Position numbers and translations under genes: made by a program. Positions 1-8,783 of a DNA stretch of 64,000 nucleotides are shown piece after piece. The number at the start of each line of letters is the position of its first letter. Position 1 is the stretch's first letter. The notes under the pieces were generated by a model. The model had not been told where the DNA came from and ran no database searches. It was given only the letters and a program-made list of their open reading frames with translations. The stretch is taken from assembly GCF_024347355.1 (NCBI RefSeq), contig NZ_AP025465.1, positions 744,001 through 808,000 on the forward strand, in the 5' to 3' direction. The stretch is from Vibrio chagasii. Its GTDB lineage: Bacteria > Pseudomonadota > Gammaproteobacteria > Enterobacterales > Vibrionaceae.

Positions 1-585
1 CAAGGCACTTCATTGGTTGAGTTAATGGTGGCCTCTGTGATTGGTATCTTCGCTATCTCGATTATCGGAAGTGTCTTTATTACAGGGCAGAGAATAGCCA
101 AGGACAAAGGCATTGAGTTACTGCTGCTACAAAACCTAACCAGCACCATACAAGTGATGAAAGAAGACATTCAACGAGCGGGTTACGACGGCTCAAACGG
201 TTACTCAATCAAGTTATCTGGTGCAGGCAATACGATTCAAGTGAGTGGTGGTGCTGCGGTGGGTTTTGTTTATTTCAGAGAGGGTTCGAGCGGCAATAAA
301 AACCACCGCAATATTGTTTACCAAAAAAACGGCACCAAGCTGCAAATATGTGAGAAGGGCACTACAGTATCTGAGGCGATCCCCACGTTTGAACAGGTGA
401 CTGGCTGCTATTCATTGTTTGATGACACCATTATGGATGTCGATGAGTTCAATATTACGTCTCGGGTATTAGAGCAGAACTCGATAAAGAGCACGCTCAC
501 AGATATCAGTATAACCGCATCAATTCCAACTGCAGCGGTGACCAAGTCGGTGTCTGTTTCTATTAAGCAGAGGAATTGGCAATGA
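1..585 (+). CDS. PilW-like type IV minor pilin (5' truncated by window edge)
   Basis: Minor pilin of a type IV pilus or pseudopilus, expected in the inner membrane until assembled at the pilus tip. The frame is open from base 1 and begins inside a class III prepilin signal: a Gly, then T-S-L-V-E-L with Glu at mature position 5, then a hydrophobic helix (VASVIGIFAISIIG). The leader and start codon lie outside the window, so the first in-frame TTG (13) is not the real start. The body is a small soluble domain with a Cys pair near the C-terminus, typical of PilW-type minor pilins. The stop overlaps the next gene in an ATGA junction, so the two are translationally coupled. The family call is firm; the exact PilW name is by size and position. 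Confidence 0.75.
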   Translation, partial: QGTSLVELMVASVIGIFAISIIGSVFITGQRIAKDKGIELLLLQNLTSTIQVMKEDIQRAGYDGSNGYSIKLSGAGNTIQVSGGAAVGFVYFREGSSGNKNHRNIVYQKNGTKLQICEKGTTVSEAIPTFEQVTGCYSLFDDTIMDVDEFNITSRVLEQNSIKSTLTDISITASIPTAAVTKSVSVSIKQRNWQ

Positions 586-1922
586 GGAATTATGCAAAGC
601 AGCATGGCGTAGTGACTTTGTTGATTACATCAGTGCTTTTGCTTGGAGCCTTAGTCGTGACGCTAGGCTCCTATCGAAGCATCTTCCATCAGATGAAAGT
701 GGCTCAAAATGAAGTTCAAGGCAGGCAAGCACATTGGCGATCGGAAGGTGGACTGGAGTGTACTTACGCTTATCTACTTGAACTAGATAAAAATGTTGCT
801 GATATTCAAGATACCAGTACTCGCCCAGCAGACTTTGCAGACTGGTGCTCTCCTTATCAAAATCAGCCTCAAATAGATGTGTCGATTACTGCTAGCTCTA
901 GTACATATTTGGTGACGTCTTCTTCGAACACCAACTCCCTTTATAAGACGATAAGAGAACAGTCCCAGTTAGGCACGGGAGCAATCCAGTCGACAGGACC
1001 AATCGAAATAATTGGGACACTAAGTCTCAAGCCAACAGCGAAAGAAGAGCCCATCAGTGGTAATGAATATGAGTGTGTCAGTGTCTCATTCGCTGATCTG
1101 TTTACTTATCAATATGATGCTACTCACGGTGATTCAGGGCAGGTGTTGGGGGTAGAAGTGCATAATCCTACTGCTGATGGGCCCTTTTCTGGTTTCGATG
1201 GCGTTTGTCATAGCGACTATAAAACGGAGATCCCGAAAGGCACTTCCGGTAGTTCCTATTCGATCTATGCCCCTGATTATTATCAAGCAACCAACCCACC
1301 GCCGTTCAAGAAAGACTTCAATCCAGATCCTAATATGAATCCGTTTTACACCTTCTTTGGCATGGCTAGAACGGAACAAAACATTCTCGACCTGTCGCAA
1401 GATACGGACTTGTTTAAGCATATTCAGCTATTGAACGCGACCGAGTGTGGTCCAGAGATCATGGACCATTTTACGATAGGCCAAACCAAAGGGCTGTGGA
1501 TTGAAGGTAACTGTCACATCAATGCGGCGGTAGCAGCTGCAAATAACCCCTCTCAACTTCTCGTGATTCAAGATGGTGTGCTCGCATTGAATGGCGCTAT
1601 GACCTATAACGGGGTGATTTATCACTTGGTTGATTACCAAAACAGCCATGTGAAAACGCGAGTCGATAACTTCTGGAACTCGCTTGCGGCTAACAACGTG
1701 TTTGCGCCTTTTATCAAAGACATCGATGAGGCTAGCGTGATCAAAAAGAGTGTCGGTATTCAGTTTGCCTCTGGTTTACCTTCTGGTGGCCTTATCTTTG
1801 ATTCTCCCTCGGGAGTGACGACCATTGTGGGGGATATGGACATGGATTTCCGTGCGGATTCGAACCCAAGTGACCCGCCTTCTACGTACCAATGGCAGCG
1901 AGGCTCGTGGAGTGATTTCTAA
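582..1922 (+). CDS. PilX-like minor pilin/pilus assembly protein, 446 aa
   Basis: Second gene of the minor-pilin operon. I chose ATG 582 over TTG 576 because it forms the 4-bp ATGA overlap with the upstream stop. The N-terminus (MRNYAKQHGVVTLLITSVLLLG) looks like a short basic prepilin leader ending in Gly-9 followed by a hydrophobic helix, but mature position 5 is Leu rather than the usual Glu, as in PilX-type proteins. At 446 aa it is much larger than classical PilX (about 200 aa); the C-terminal 300 residues have no motif I can name. Its place between PilW-like and PilV-like genes supports a role in pilus initiation or tip structure. The exact function is inferred from context. Confidence 0.6.
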   Translation: MRNYAKQHGVVTLLITSVLLLGALVVTLGSYRSIFHQMKVAQNEVQGRQAHWRSEGGLECTYAYLLELDKNVADIQDTSTRPADFADWCSPYQNQPQIDVSITASSSTYLVTSSSNTNSLYKTIREQSQLGTGAIQSTGPIEIIGTLSLKPTAKEEPISGNEYECVSVSFADLFTYQYDATHGDSGQVLGVEVHNPTADGPFSGFDGVCHSDYKTEIPKGTSGSSYSIYAPDYYQATNPPPFKKDFNPDPNMNPFYTFFGMARTEQNILDLSQDTDLFKHIQLLNATECGPEIMDHFTIGQTKGLWIEGNCHINAAVAAANNPSQLLVIQDGVLALNGAMTYNGVIYHLVDYQNSHVKTRVDNFWNSLAANNVFAPFIKDIDEASVIKKSVGIQFASGLPSGGLIFDSPSGVTTIVGDMDMDFRADSNPSDPPSTYQWQRGSWSDF

Positions 1923-2361
1923 GAATTCTGGCTTCAGTTTGCTAGAGGTACTTATCTCTTTTCTGCTGATTGGCGTCGCGTCGCTAGGGTTGGTTAAATT
2001 ACAGGTGTATGCGGAACAAAAGTCGGATCATGCGCTCCAGAGTGTGGAAGCTTTGCATTTTGCAGAAAGGCAGATGGAGTATTATCGAACTCGCGCGCTC
2101 AATGTTAGTGGGGCGGTAGGGCTTATTCCTTTTGAGGAACTAAATCAGTCGAGCTACTGTCTCAACATTGCGAGTTCAGATCCCTTATCCGGTTTATCGG
2201 GCTCTGCGTATTCGATGACATGTGAAGTCACCAATGCGAACGGAGCCTTATCTGGCGCGCTCAAAAACATTACTGTCACAATTGCATGGCAAGATCGTAT
2301 GAACCGCGCGCAAAGTATATATCTCGAAACTATGCTCTCCAAATACAGTGAGTTTGACTGA
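1912..2361 (+). CDS. PilV-like type IV minor pilin, 149 aa
   Basis: Third minor pilin. I prefer GTG 1912, which overlaps the previous gene by 11 bp and gives VISKNSG followed by F-S-L-L-E-V, a textbook prepilin cleavage site with Glu at +5 and a helix ending near SLGLVKLQ. Reading back to ATG 1825 would place 29 extra residues before the leader. The mature protein is about 140 aa with two Cys (in SYCLNIA and SMTCEVT) likely to form a disulfide, as in PilV/MshD-type proteins. It closes the operon; no clear terminator follows. Confidence 0.7.
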   Translation: MISKNSGFSLLEVLISFLLIGVASLGLVKLQVYAEQKSDHALQSVEALHFAERQMEYYRTRALNVSGAVGLIPFEELNQSSYCLNIASSDPLSGLSGSAYSMTCEVTNANGALSGALKNITVTIAWQDRMNRAQSIYLETMLSKYSEFD

Positions 2362-2658
2362 TCCCTAAGCAAACGTTTACTGCATGCCAAGGCTTACGCC
2401 ACTCCTTTTACTGACAATTTTCACTCCTCGGACATTGTTTAATTACTGGTTAAATTCATGTATATGGAATGGTGTTTTTTGTGTTTTTATATTGTTATAG
2501 TTGTATGGTATTTTTGCAAAATATGTCTCCATTTATGGAATTTAGGGTGGAATATTGTGCTTTTTATGGGGGCTTTTAATAGAATATGTGTTGTACCAAT
2601 AGGCCGTGGTAAAAACTTATATTAGGCCTAAACAAACAACATCACATATGGAGTTACA

Positions 2659-4221
2659 ATGAGTAACCAAGCCGTAAAAAAAGCACCATCGACTGACAAG
2701 ATCAGTGGAATGGATCGCTTTCTAAACTTCATTGAACGCGCCGGCAACAAAATTCCAGATCCAGCAATCCTGTTCTTCTGGGCTCTAGTTATCGTATGGG
2801 TAGCATCTGCACTTTTGTCGAATCTTTCATTCGATCTAATCAACCCTCAAACGGGTGCTGCTCTAGAAGTAAACAACCTACTGACTGGTGAAGCACTTGC
2901 TAGCTTCCTAGCGAATATGGTTACTACGTTCACAGGCTTCGCACCACTAGGCATCGTACTTGTTGCTATGCTAGGTGTTGGCGTTGCAGACTCTTCAGGC
3001 TTCATTACTACTGGCCTTAAGAAGATGCTGAACTTCACGCCAGCGAAGCTACTTACGCCAATGCTAATCTTGGTTGCTATCGTGTCTCACACAGCAGCTG
3101 ATGCAGGTTACGTTCTAGTAATCCCTCTTGGCGGTATCATCTTCCACGCTGCGGGTCGTCACCCTCTAGCGGGTATTGCAGCAGCATTTGCTGGTGTATC
3201 TGGTGGTTTCTCTGCGAACTTCATCCCTTCAGGTATCGACCCGCTACTAGCTGGTTTCACGCAAACAGCGGCAAACGTTCTTGACCCTGAATACGTGATT
3301 AACCCTCTAGCGAACATCTTCTTTACTGGCCTATCTTCAGTTCTTATTGTTGCTATCGGTTGGTACGTAACTGAGAAGATCATCGAACCTCGCCTAGCGA
3401 ACACGCCAGTTGATGAAGATGCTGAAGAAGCACCTGATCTAGGTACGTTCACTGCAATCGAATCAAAAGCATTCAAATACGCAGGTTGGGCAATGGTTGC
3501 TGGTATTGGTCTGCTTGTTGCGGCTCTAATCCCTGAGAACTCTGCACTGCGTTCTCCTGAAGGTGAGCTAACAGCATTCTCTGCACCAGTTATGAAGTCT
3601 ATCGTTCCTCTGATCTTCATCCTGTTCATCATCCCAGGTATCGTTTACGGCCGTGTAGCGGGTACTTTCAAGAACAGCAATGACGTAATCAAGGCGATGT
3701 CTGAGACAATGGCTACGATGGGCGCGTACATTGTAATGTCGTTCTTCTGTGCACAGTTCCTATCGGCATTCGGTCAATCAAACATCGGTACTATGCTGGC
3801 ACTTTACGGTGCTGAAGGCCTGAAAGCGATGGACCTTCCTGGTGAAGCGACAATCGTTGGTATGATTCTACTAACGGCTTCAGTTAACCTTCTTGTTGGT
3901 TCTGCATCGGCTAAGTGGGCACTTATCGGTCCAATCCTAGTTCCAATGCTAATGGTTGTAGGTATCTCTCCTGAGCTATCTCAAGCGGCTTACCGTGTTG
4001 GTGACTCAGTGTCTAACATCATCTCTCCACTAATGGTGTTCTTCCCACTGGTTGTTGTTTACTGCCAACGCTACGTTAAGTCTACAGGTATCGGTACTCT
4101 AGCTTCTCTAATGATGCCATTCTCGATTGCAATGCTAATCGGTTGGTCTATCTTCCTGCTAGCTTACTGGGCTCTTGGTATCCCACTAGGTATCCAAGCA
4201 CCTTACACTTACACTATGTAA
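2659..4221 (+). CDS. AbgT-family transporter, 520 aa
   Basis: Inner-membrane transporter of the AbgT family, whose members import p-aminobenzoyl-glutamate or export sulfonamide-type antimetabolites. Length matches the family (about 510 aa). Recognisable blocks are the N-terminal FIERAGNKIPDP segment (24-35), the re-entrant region around D111-S-S-G and HTAADAGYV (144-152), and a late NLLVGSASAKWA segment, with about ten further hydrophobic helices. ATG 2659 is preceded by GGAG. The gene is monocistronic, with about 300 bp of AT-rich upstream DNA and a strong terminator after it. Its codon choice resembles that of nqr and purL, suggesting high expression. Substrate cannot be read from sequence, so no symbol is given. 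Confidence 0.88.
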   Translation: MSNQAVKKAPSTDKISGMDRFLNFIERAGNKIPDPAILFFWALVIVWVASALLSNLSFDLINPQTGAALEVNNLLTGEALASFLANMVTTFTGFAPLGIVLVAMLGVGVADSSGFITTGLKKMLNFTPAKLLTPMLILVAIVSHTAADAGYVLVIPLGGIIFHAAGRHPLAGIAAAFAGVSGGFSANFIPSGIDPLLAGFTQTAANVLDPEYVINPLANIFFTGLSSVLIVAIGWYVTEKIIEPRLANTPVDEDAEEAPDLGTFTAIESKAFKYAGWAMVAGIGLLVAALIPENSALRSPEGELTAFSAPVMKSIVPLIFILFIIPGIVYGRVAGTFKNSNDVIKAMSETMATMGAYIVMSFFCAQFLSAFGQSNIGTMLALYGAEGLKAMDLPGEATIVGMILLTASVNLLVGSASAKWALIGPILVPMLMVVGISPELSQAAYRVGDSVSNIISPLMVFFPLVVVYCQRYVKSTGIGTLASLMMPFSIAMLIGWSIFLLAYWALGIPLGIQAPYTYTM

Positions 4222-4259
4222 GATTGAACTAAGCAAAATTAAGCTTTATTCATTACTAA

Positions 4260-4287
4260 GCCCGCACCGAAATGTGCGGGCTTTTTT
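4260..4287 (+). terminator. Intrinsic terminator after the AbgT gene
   Basis: A perfect 8-bp GC-rich stem (gcccgcac/gtgcgggc) with a 6-nt loop is followed by six T residues, 39 bp after the stop codon. Confidence 0.9.
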
Positions 4288-4408
4288 GTGCTATTTTTTC
4301 GCTCTATTTTTATATTCAAAAATTTTTATATCAAAAAGAAAGGTACTCAGCTTATACTCCGGATTACGGCTAATTGTTGGCCGGTAAAATTAGGAAATCC
4401 AAAACATC

Positions 4409-5698
4409 ATGAAAATTCTGCTTCTGGTAGGGTTAATTGTTTTAAATGGTCTGTTTGCCATGTCTGAGATTGCATTGGTAGCAGCAAAAAATAGTCGGCT
4501 GAAACGCTTGGCCGAAAAACACCGTTCTGCTCAGATCGCACTTGAGCTCAAAGAGAATCCAACTCGCTTCCTCTCAACCATTCAAATCGGTATTACCGTC
4601 ATAGGCCTGCTCAGCGGCATCGTGGGTGAGGCGACGTTATCAGCGCCACTAGCCGTTCAACTAGAACTGTGGGGCATGGATGCAACGCAAGCGAATGTTC
4701 TGTCTACCGCGGTCGTCGTTGTCGGTATTACTTACTTTGCGATTGTTGTTGGTGAACTCGTACCAAAACGCTTTGCTCAATCTCAAGCGGAAACCATCGC
4801 TGTGTTGGTCGCTATGCCAATCTATTGGTTGTCTAAAATCGCGACGCCGTTTGTTTTTGCTTTGTCTGCTTCAACGGAAGGTATTCTTAAGTTGATGGGC
4901 CGAGGTGGCGAAGAAGACAGTGTGACGGAAGACGATATTCATGCGCTTGTAAAAGAGGGCTCAGACTCTGGTGTGATTGAACGTGGTGAGCAAGAGATGA
5001 TTCGCAATATCTTGCAGCTTGATGACCGCTTGGTGAGCTCATTGATGACGCCGCGTCGAGACATCGATTTTCTGGATGTCGACCAACCTGTTGAGAACAT
5101 CTTGAAGCAGCTCCGCTCATCAAAGCACAGCGTATTCCCTCTATGCCAAGACCATCTAAATAAGGTGGTGGGCACGGTGTCTGCCAAGGCTTTATTGAAT
5201 CAGGCGGGTAATCTAAGTATTCAAGTGATCATGGGGCTGTCTAAATCTCCAATCTATGTACCGGAATCGATGAAGGCACTGCGCTTACTTGGCTACTTTA
5301 AAGAGTCGGGCACTGAGATGGCGTTAATTGTCGATGAGTATGGCGATGTTCAAGGCCTTGTGACTCATTACGATATTCTAGAAGCGATTGCGGGTGAGTT
5401 ATCAAACAACCCGAACGATCTTTGGACTGAGTCTTTGCCAGATGGTTTGCTGGTGGATGGATTAATCCCGATCAGCGAACTGAAAAACCGCTTGGAGCTT
5501 TCAGAGTTAGAGGGTGAAAGCGAGGGCTTCCAAACTCTAAACGGACTCATCACATGGCTGCTAGGTCGCTTGCCTGATACGGGAGAGATCGTTGAGTGTC
5601 AGCAGTGGCAGTTTGAGATTATCTCGGTTGAGAACAATCGTATTGTGAGCGTGAAAGCGACGCAAATCGTCAATGATTTGCTTGAGGCTGAAAGCTAG
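4409..5698 (+). CDS. CNNM/CorC-like (HlyC/CorC, DUF21-CBS) membrane protein, 429 aa
   Basis: Integral membrane protein of the DUF21-CBS-CorC_HlyC family, related to E. coli YtfL/PaeA and to Mg2+/cation efflux proteins. Domain order: DUF21 transmembrane region (about 1-185, with the GELVPKR signature at 115-121), a tandem CBS pair starting near the MTPR motif (213-216) and running to about 335, and a C-terminal CorC_HlyC transporter-associated domain (about 345-425). The term hemolysin used for this family is historical. It is monocistronic, flanked by terminators at 4260 and 5768. A role in divalent cation or polyamine efflux is inferred from relatives only. Confidence 0.85.
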   Translation: MKILLLVGLIVLNGLFAMSEIALVAAKNSRLKRLAEKHRSAQIALELKENPTRFLSTIQIGITVIGLLSGIVGEATLSAPLAVQLELWGMDATQANVLSTAVVVVGITYFAIVVGELVPKRFAQSQAETIAVLVAMPIYWLSKIATPFVFALSASTEGILKLMGRGGEEDSVTEDDIHALVKEGSDSGVIERGEQEMIRNILQLDDRLVSSLMTPRRDIDFLDVDQPVENILKQLRSSKHSVFPLCQDHLNKVVGTVSAKALLNQAGNLSIQVIMGLSKSPIYVPESMKALRLLGYFKESGTEMALIVDEYGDVQGLVTHYDILEAIAGELSNNPNDLWTESLPDGLLVDGLIPISELKNRLELSELEGESEGFQTLNGLITWLLGRLPDTGEIVECQQWQFEIISVENNRIVSVKATQIVNDLLEAES

Positions 5699-5767
5699 AC
5701 CGACAGTTAATCATCCAGTCCATGGTTATTGATGGGCATCTCTTTGTTGTCCATCATCACTAAGATT

Positions 5768-5794
5768 AGGTATGCTTCACCGCATACCTTTTTT
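5768..5794 (+). terminator. Intrinsic terminator between the CNNM gene and tadA
   Basis: An 8-bp stem (aggtatgc/gcatacct) with a 6-nt loop is followed by a T run. It lies 30 bp upstream of the tadA start, so it may also attenuate read-through into tadA. Confidence 0.8.
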
Positions 5795-5824
5795 ATTTCT
5801 ATTGTTTGCTTTTTGGAGTCCCCT

Positions 5825-6373
5825 TTGTCAGACCATCAATTCACCCCTCAAGATGAAATCTTCATGCGACGTGCCATCGAGGTGGCCAAAAAAGCGGAGA
5901 GTGAGGGAGAGGTACCTGTTGGTGCCGTGCTGGTAAAAGATGGTGAGATTATTTCTGAAGGGTGGAACCGTTCGATTGGCAGCCATGATGCAACAGCGCA
6001 TGCTGAAGTGGAGACCTTGCGCAAAGCGGGGCAGGTTTTGGAAAATTATCGACTGCTTGATACCACCTTGTATGTCACGCTTGAGCCATGCCCTATGTGT
6101 GCGGGTGCCTTGTTACATAGCCGAGTGAAGCGTATTGTTTTTGGTGCGCCAGATCTAAAAGCAGGTGCGGCAGGGACGGTGTTGAACTTGTTTGAAAGCC
6201 AAGCTTCTTACCATTATGCCGATGTTGAGCACGGGTTATTAGAGGATGAGTGTCGCGAGCAACTACAGGCGTTTTTCAAGCGTCGTCGAAAAGAGATAAA
6301 AGAGAAGCGAAATCAAGAGCGTTTGCTAGAAGAGCAGCAGTTAGAAGCAGACAAGGCGCTTAAAAAGAAATAG
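5825..6373 (+). CDS. tadA: tRNA-specific adenosine deaminase TadA, 182 aa
   Basis: Deaminates A34 to inosine in the tRNA-Arg(ACG) wobble position; essential in E. coli. Zinc-site motifs are intact: H59-A-E61 (ligand and proton shuttle) and P88-C89-P-M-C92 (two Cys ligands). I chose TTG 5825 because GGAG lies 6 nt upstream; the longer reading from 5729 would translate through the upstream terminator. The C-terminal 30 residues are a highly charged Lys/Glu tail (KRRRKEIKEKRNQERLLEE), consistent with tRNA binding. The tadA-mltF-purL order matches other vibrios. Confidence 0.93.
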   Translation: MSDHQFTPQDEIFMRRAIEVAKKAESEGEVPVGAVLVKDGEIISEGWNRSIGSHDATAHAEVETLRKAGQVLENYRLLDTTLYVTLEPCPMCAGALLHSRVKRIVFGAPDLKAGAAGTVLNLFESQASYHYADVEHGLLEDECREQLQAFFKRRRKEIKEKRNQERLLEEQQLEADKALKKK

Positions 6374-6385
6374 CAGCAAGTTTAA

Positions 6386-6408
6386 GGCACTCTCATCGTT
6401 AGAGTGCC
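6386..6408. terminator. Hairpin between convergent tadA and the 43-aa gene
   Basis: Perfect 8-bp stem (ggcactct/agagtgcc) with a 7-nt loop, 12 bp after the tadA stop. It lacks a good T tract on either strand, so it may be a weak bidirectional terminator or a 3'-end stabiliser. Confidence 0.5.
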
Positions 6409-6433
6409 AAACCAGCTTACTTGGTTATAGAGT

Positions 6434-6565
6434 TTACTCGGCAATCATCTGCATGAAAGCACGGTTGCGCCAAATGATCTTCTTCTTATTATTTGAAAGC
6501 ATACGCTTACGACGGTTTGCAGCAACGGTCTTATCAAGGCGTTTCGATTTCAGTTTCTTCATCAT
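6434..6565 (-). CDS. Small, very basic hypothetical protein, 43 aa
   Basis: A short reading frame convergent with tadA. It begins with ATG-ATG (6565, 6562), has AGGAA about 9 nt upstream, and encodes a strongly basic peptide: MMKKLKSKRLDKTV, then ANRRKRMLSNNKKK, then IIWRNRAFMQMIAE. Thirteen of the first 29 residues are Lys or Arg, which suggests RNA or ribosome association, but I do not recognise a family. The good ribosome-binding site and the separate position between two terminator-like hairpins argue that it is real. Function unknown. Confidence 0.6.
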   Translation of the reverse strand: MMKKLKSKRLDKTVAANRRKRMLSNNKKKIIWRNRAFMQMIAE

Positions 6566-6849
6566 TTCAATGATTTCCTATTGGTCGTCTGACTGTGTCG
6601 TTTGGACTAACGATTTAATTATAGTGTGATTCGTCTGTTTTTTCTGTCGCGCAGAGGCTGACATAGAAGAGCAATTCCAGTCTCAAGCCTTTAACTTCGG
6701 CCAATGGCCAATAACCAAGCGCAACAGAACGATAATCTTGATTGTGGTGTGTCGTTATAAGGTGCGATTGTTACTGTAATATGACACCGCCTTTATCACG
6801 GTCTTTTATCCGCATCTCTCCCTTGTGTAAGCGATAGAAAGCGCAATAA
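6566..6849. other. Gene-free interval upstream of the 43-aa gene
   Basis: About 280 bp separates the 43-aa gene from the mltF terminator. It must hold the minus-strand promoter of the small gene; a small palindrome (ggccaatggcc) lies near 6703. I see no open frame with a ribosome-binding site and no clear RNA structure. Confidence 0.5.
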
Positions 6850-6881
6850 AAAAGAGCAATGCTGGAAGACATTGCTCTTTT
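6850..6881 (-). terminator. Intrinsic terminator of mltF
   Basis: Perfect 12-bp stem (6850-6861 with 6870-6881) around an 8-nt loop, immediately after the mltF stop on the minus strand and followed by a U-rich run. Confidence 0.9.
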
Positions 6882-6885
6882 GGTT

Positions 6886-8457
6886 TTATTTCGAAGGCTC
6901 AGAACCACTTACTGTTGATTCTGCAGCACTGATGCTGGACTCAGCTCCAGAAGTCTCTAAAGGTGGAATAACGATCAACCCTTCAAGACTCTCTTCTTGT
7001 TTTTTATTACGTTTATTAACATGGCCGATGATGCTTTGGTAATAACGGCGAATGTTCTCTACGTAGTTTCTTGCTTCATCACCACGAGCATAACCATAGC
7101 GAGTTTGGCTGTAGTATTTCTTCTGTCTTAGTAGAGGCAGTCTGTCTTTTACATCACCCCAAGCATCAGGATCTCCGCCTTGCGCTTTGGTTAAGCGGCG
7201 TGCGTCCATCATGTGTCCGTAACCGACGTTGTATGAAGCAAGCGCAAACCAGATCTTTTCGTGTTGCGTGATTGAATCTGGTACTCGGTTCACGATACGA
7301 CGCAGGTACTCAACACCACCTTGTACCGACTGTTTAGGGTCGAGACGGTTGGTCACACCAACGCTTTTTGCTGTCGGCAGTGTCAGCATCATCATGCCAC
7401 GAACACCGGTTGGTGAGCGTGCGACTGGGTTCCAGTGTGACTCTTGATACGCCAGTGCAGCAATCAGGCGCCAGTCAAACTCTTGTGAATACTTCTGAAA
7501 TAGTGGCGACCATTTTGGTAGCTTGCTGTCGAGCGCGCGGATAAAGGCACGAGTATCAACGTAATCAAAAGTGCCGATATGACCGATGTACTTTTCTTCT
7601 AGCGAAGCAAGTTCACCGGATTGTTTTAGATTACCGAAGAACTCAATCAGCAATGCGTACAGGCTTTCATCTTCAGACTTCTCTAAGTACCAAGAGATAG
7701 GTTGGTCTTCAGTAAGCTCAAACGCCAATGCTACGTCTGGGTACAAACGTTGTGCTAGTGATAGTTCGATAGAATCGGCAACCGTAAATAGGCGCTCGCC
7801 CGTCGATACTTCTTTTAGCAGGTCATTGATGTCGGCATTACCTATTGCATCGTAGATGAAGTCATCGTGCGTGTTCTGTAATTGCTTAAGTGTTGGTTCG
7901 AAGTGTGAGTCTTTGACCACAACCAAAGAGGGAGTCAGAGTCTCGTTAGGTGACGCGTCTTCTGATTCAGCTTGCGCTTTGATGAATTCAGCCTGGCGTT
8001 CGTTTTCAAACTTGATCAGTTGATCTAGGTTTCTTGGACGCCATTGGCCTTTTTTGTACACCACTTGTTGGCTTACGTAGTAATAAGCAGGCGCTGCACG
8101 ATAAGCTCGCGTCAGTTTGTTGTTTTGCGTTAACCCTGTAGCGATTAGGTCGATCTCGCCTTTCTTTAGGGCGGGGAATAGGCCGGATAGACGGTAAGCC
8201 GGTTTAACCTCAAGCTTCACCCCCAGCTCTTGTGCAAACTCACGAGCTAATTCGTAATCGAGACCAGCTGGGCCATCAGGACCAATGTAATAAGAGAGTT
8301 GGTTATTTAGAGTTCCGACACGAAGCACACCGCGCTCTCGTATCTGCTCAAGAACACTTTTAGGTTCAGATTCAATCTGGCATGCAGTTAGCCCAAACAG
8401 AGCGATAACTAGCAGAAAGAACTTAGACGAAAAGATGAGAGAAAATTTAGGCATCAA
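6886..8457 (-). CDS. mltF: Membrane-bound lytic murein transglycosylase MltF, 523 aa
   Basis: Cleaves peptidoglycan glycan strands to 1,6-anhydro-muropeptides while anchored to the outer membrane. The N-terminus is a signal peptide with lipobox L-T-A-C26. Residues about 40-295 form an extracellular solute-binding (SBP_bac_3) module (RVGTLNNQLSYYIGPDG..LDYELAREFA), and about 320-480 form an SLT domain with catalytic E339 in AYQESHWNP and the GVRGMMMLT motif. This two-module layout is diagnostic of MltF (formerly YfhD). It is divergent from purL and ends at a strong terminator. Confidence 0.95.
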   Translation of the reverse strand: MMPKFSLIFSSKFFLLVIALFGLTACQIESEPKSVLEQIRERGVLRVGTLNNQLSYYIGPDGPAGLDYELAREFAQELGVKLEVKPAYRLSGLFPALKKGEIDLIATGLTQNNKLTRAYRAAPAYYYVSQQVVYKKGQWRPRNLDQLIKFENERQAEFIKAQAESEDASPNETLTPSLVVVKDSHFEPTLKQLQNTHDDFIYDAIGNADINDLLKEVSTGERLFTVADSIELSLAQRLYPDVALAFELTEDQPISWYLEKSEDESLYALLIEFFGNLKQSGELASLEEKYIGHIGTFDYVDTRAFIRALDSKLPKWSPLFQKYSQEFDWRLIAALAYQESHWNPVARSPTGVRGMMMLTLPTAKSVGVTNRLDPKQSVQGGVEYLRRIVNRVPDSITQHEKIWFALASYNVGYGHMMDARRLTKAQGGDPDAWGDVKDRLPLLRQKKYYSQTRYGYARGDEARNYVENIRRYYQSIIGHVNKRNKKQEESLEGLIVIPPLETSGAESSISAAESTVSGSEPSK

Positions 8458-8591
8458 AATGAAATCTCGAAAAGTGGAAGCCCCTTTATACCAAACCCCG
8501 CAAGGCTGGCAAAGCAGGTTTGATTAAACAGAGGTAAAAGTGGTGATAAATACAGCAAAACTGGCATTTGCGCAGAAACATGAAAAAAATC

Positions 8592-8607
8592 ACGCAAACG
8601 GTTGCTT
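8592..8607 (+). promoter_or_regulatory. Candidate PurR operator (PUR box) for purL
   Basis: The 16-mer acgcaaacggttgctt is very close to the E. coli PUR box (ACGCAAACGNTTNCGT). It sits just upstream of the candidate -35, consistent with repression by PurR with hypoxanthine or guanine, as for E. coli purL. Confidence 0.8.
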
Positions 8608-8613
8608 TTGGTG

Positions 8614-8642
8614 TTACGTCACAAAAAAAAATGCTTTATAAT
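8614..8642 (+). promoter_or_regulatory. Candidate sigma70 promoter of purL
   Basis: TTACGT (8614-8619), a 17-bp spacer and a perfect TATAAT (8637-8642). The leader to the purL ATG would be about 135 nt and contains short hairpins that I cannot assign. Confidence 0.7.
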
Positions 8643-8783
8643 GCGCTCGCATTGAAGAGGTGGGATCGGCATAGGTTTTTAAACCTTCGGGAATAGCTTC
8701 GAAGAAAACAGTTAGGTTTTTCCTTTAACCCACTGAATTTATTCCAATATCACCTTAATCAACTGCATAAGAGACCTAAGCAC

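Noticed and set aside
3159..3632. 157-codon antisense frame within the AbgT gene
   Set aside because: Shadow of strongly biased codons in the sense gene; no start signal and low-complexity Ser/Ala/Pro composition.
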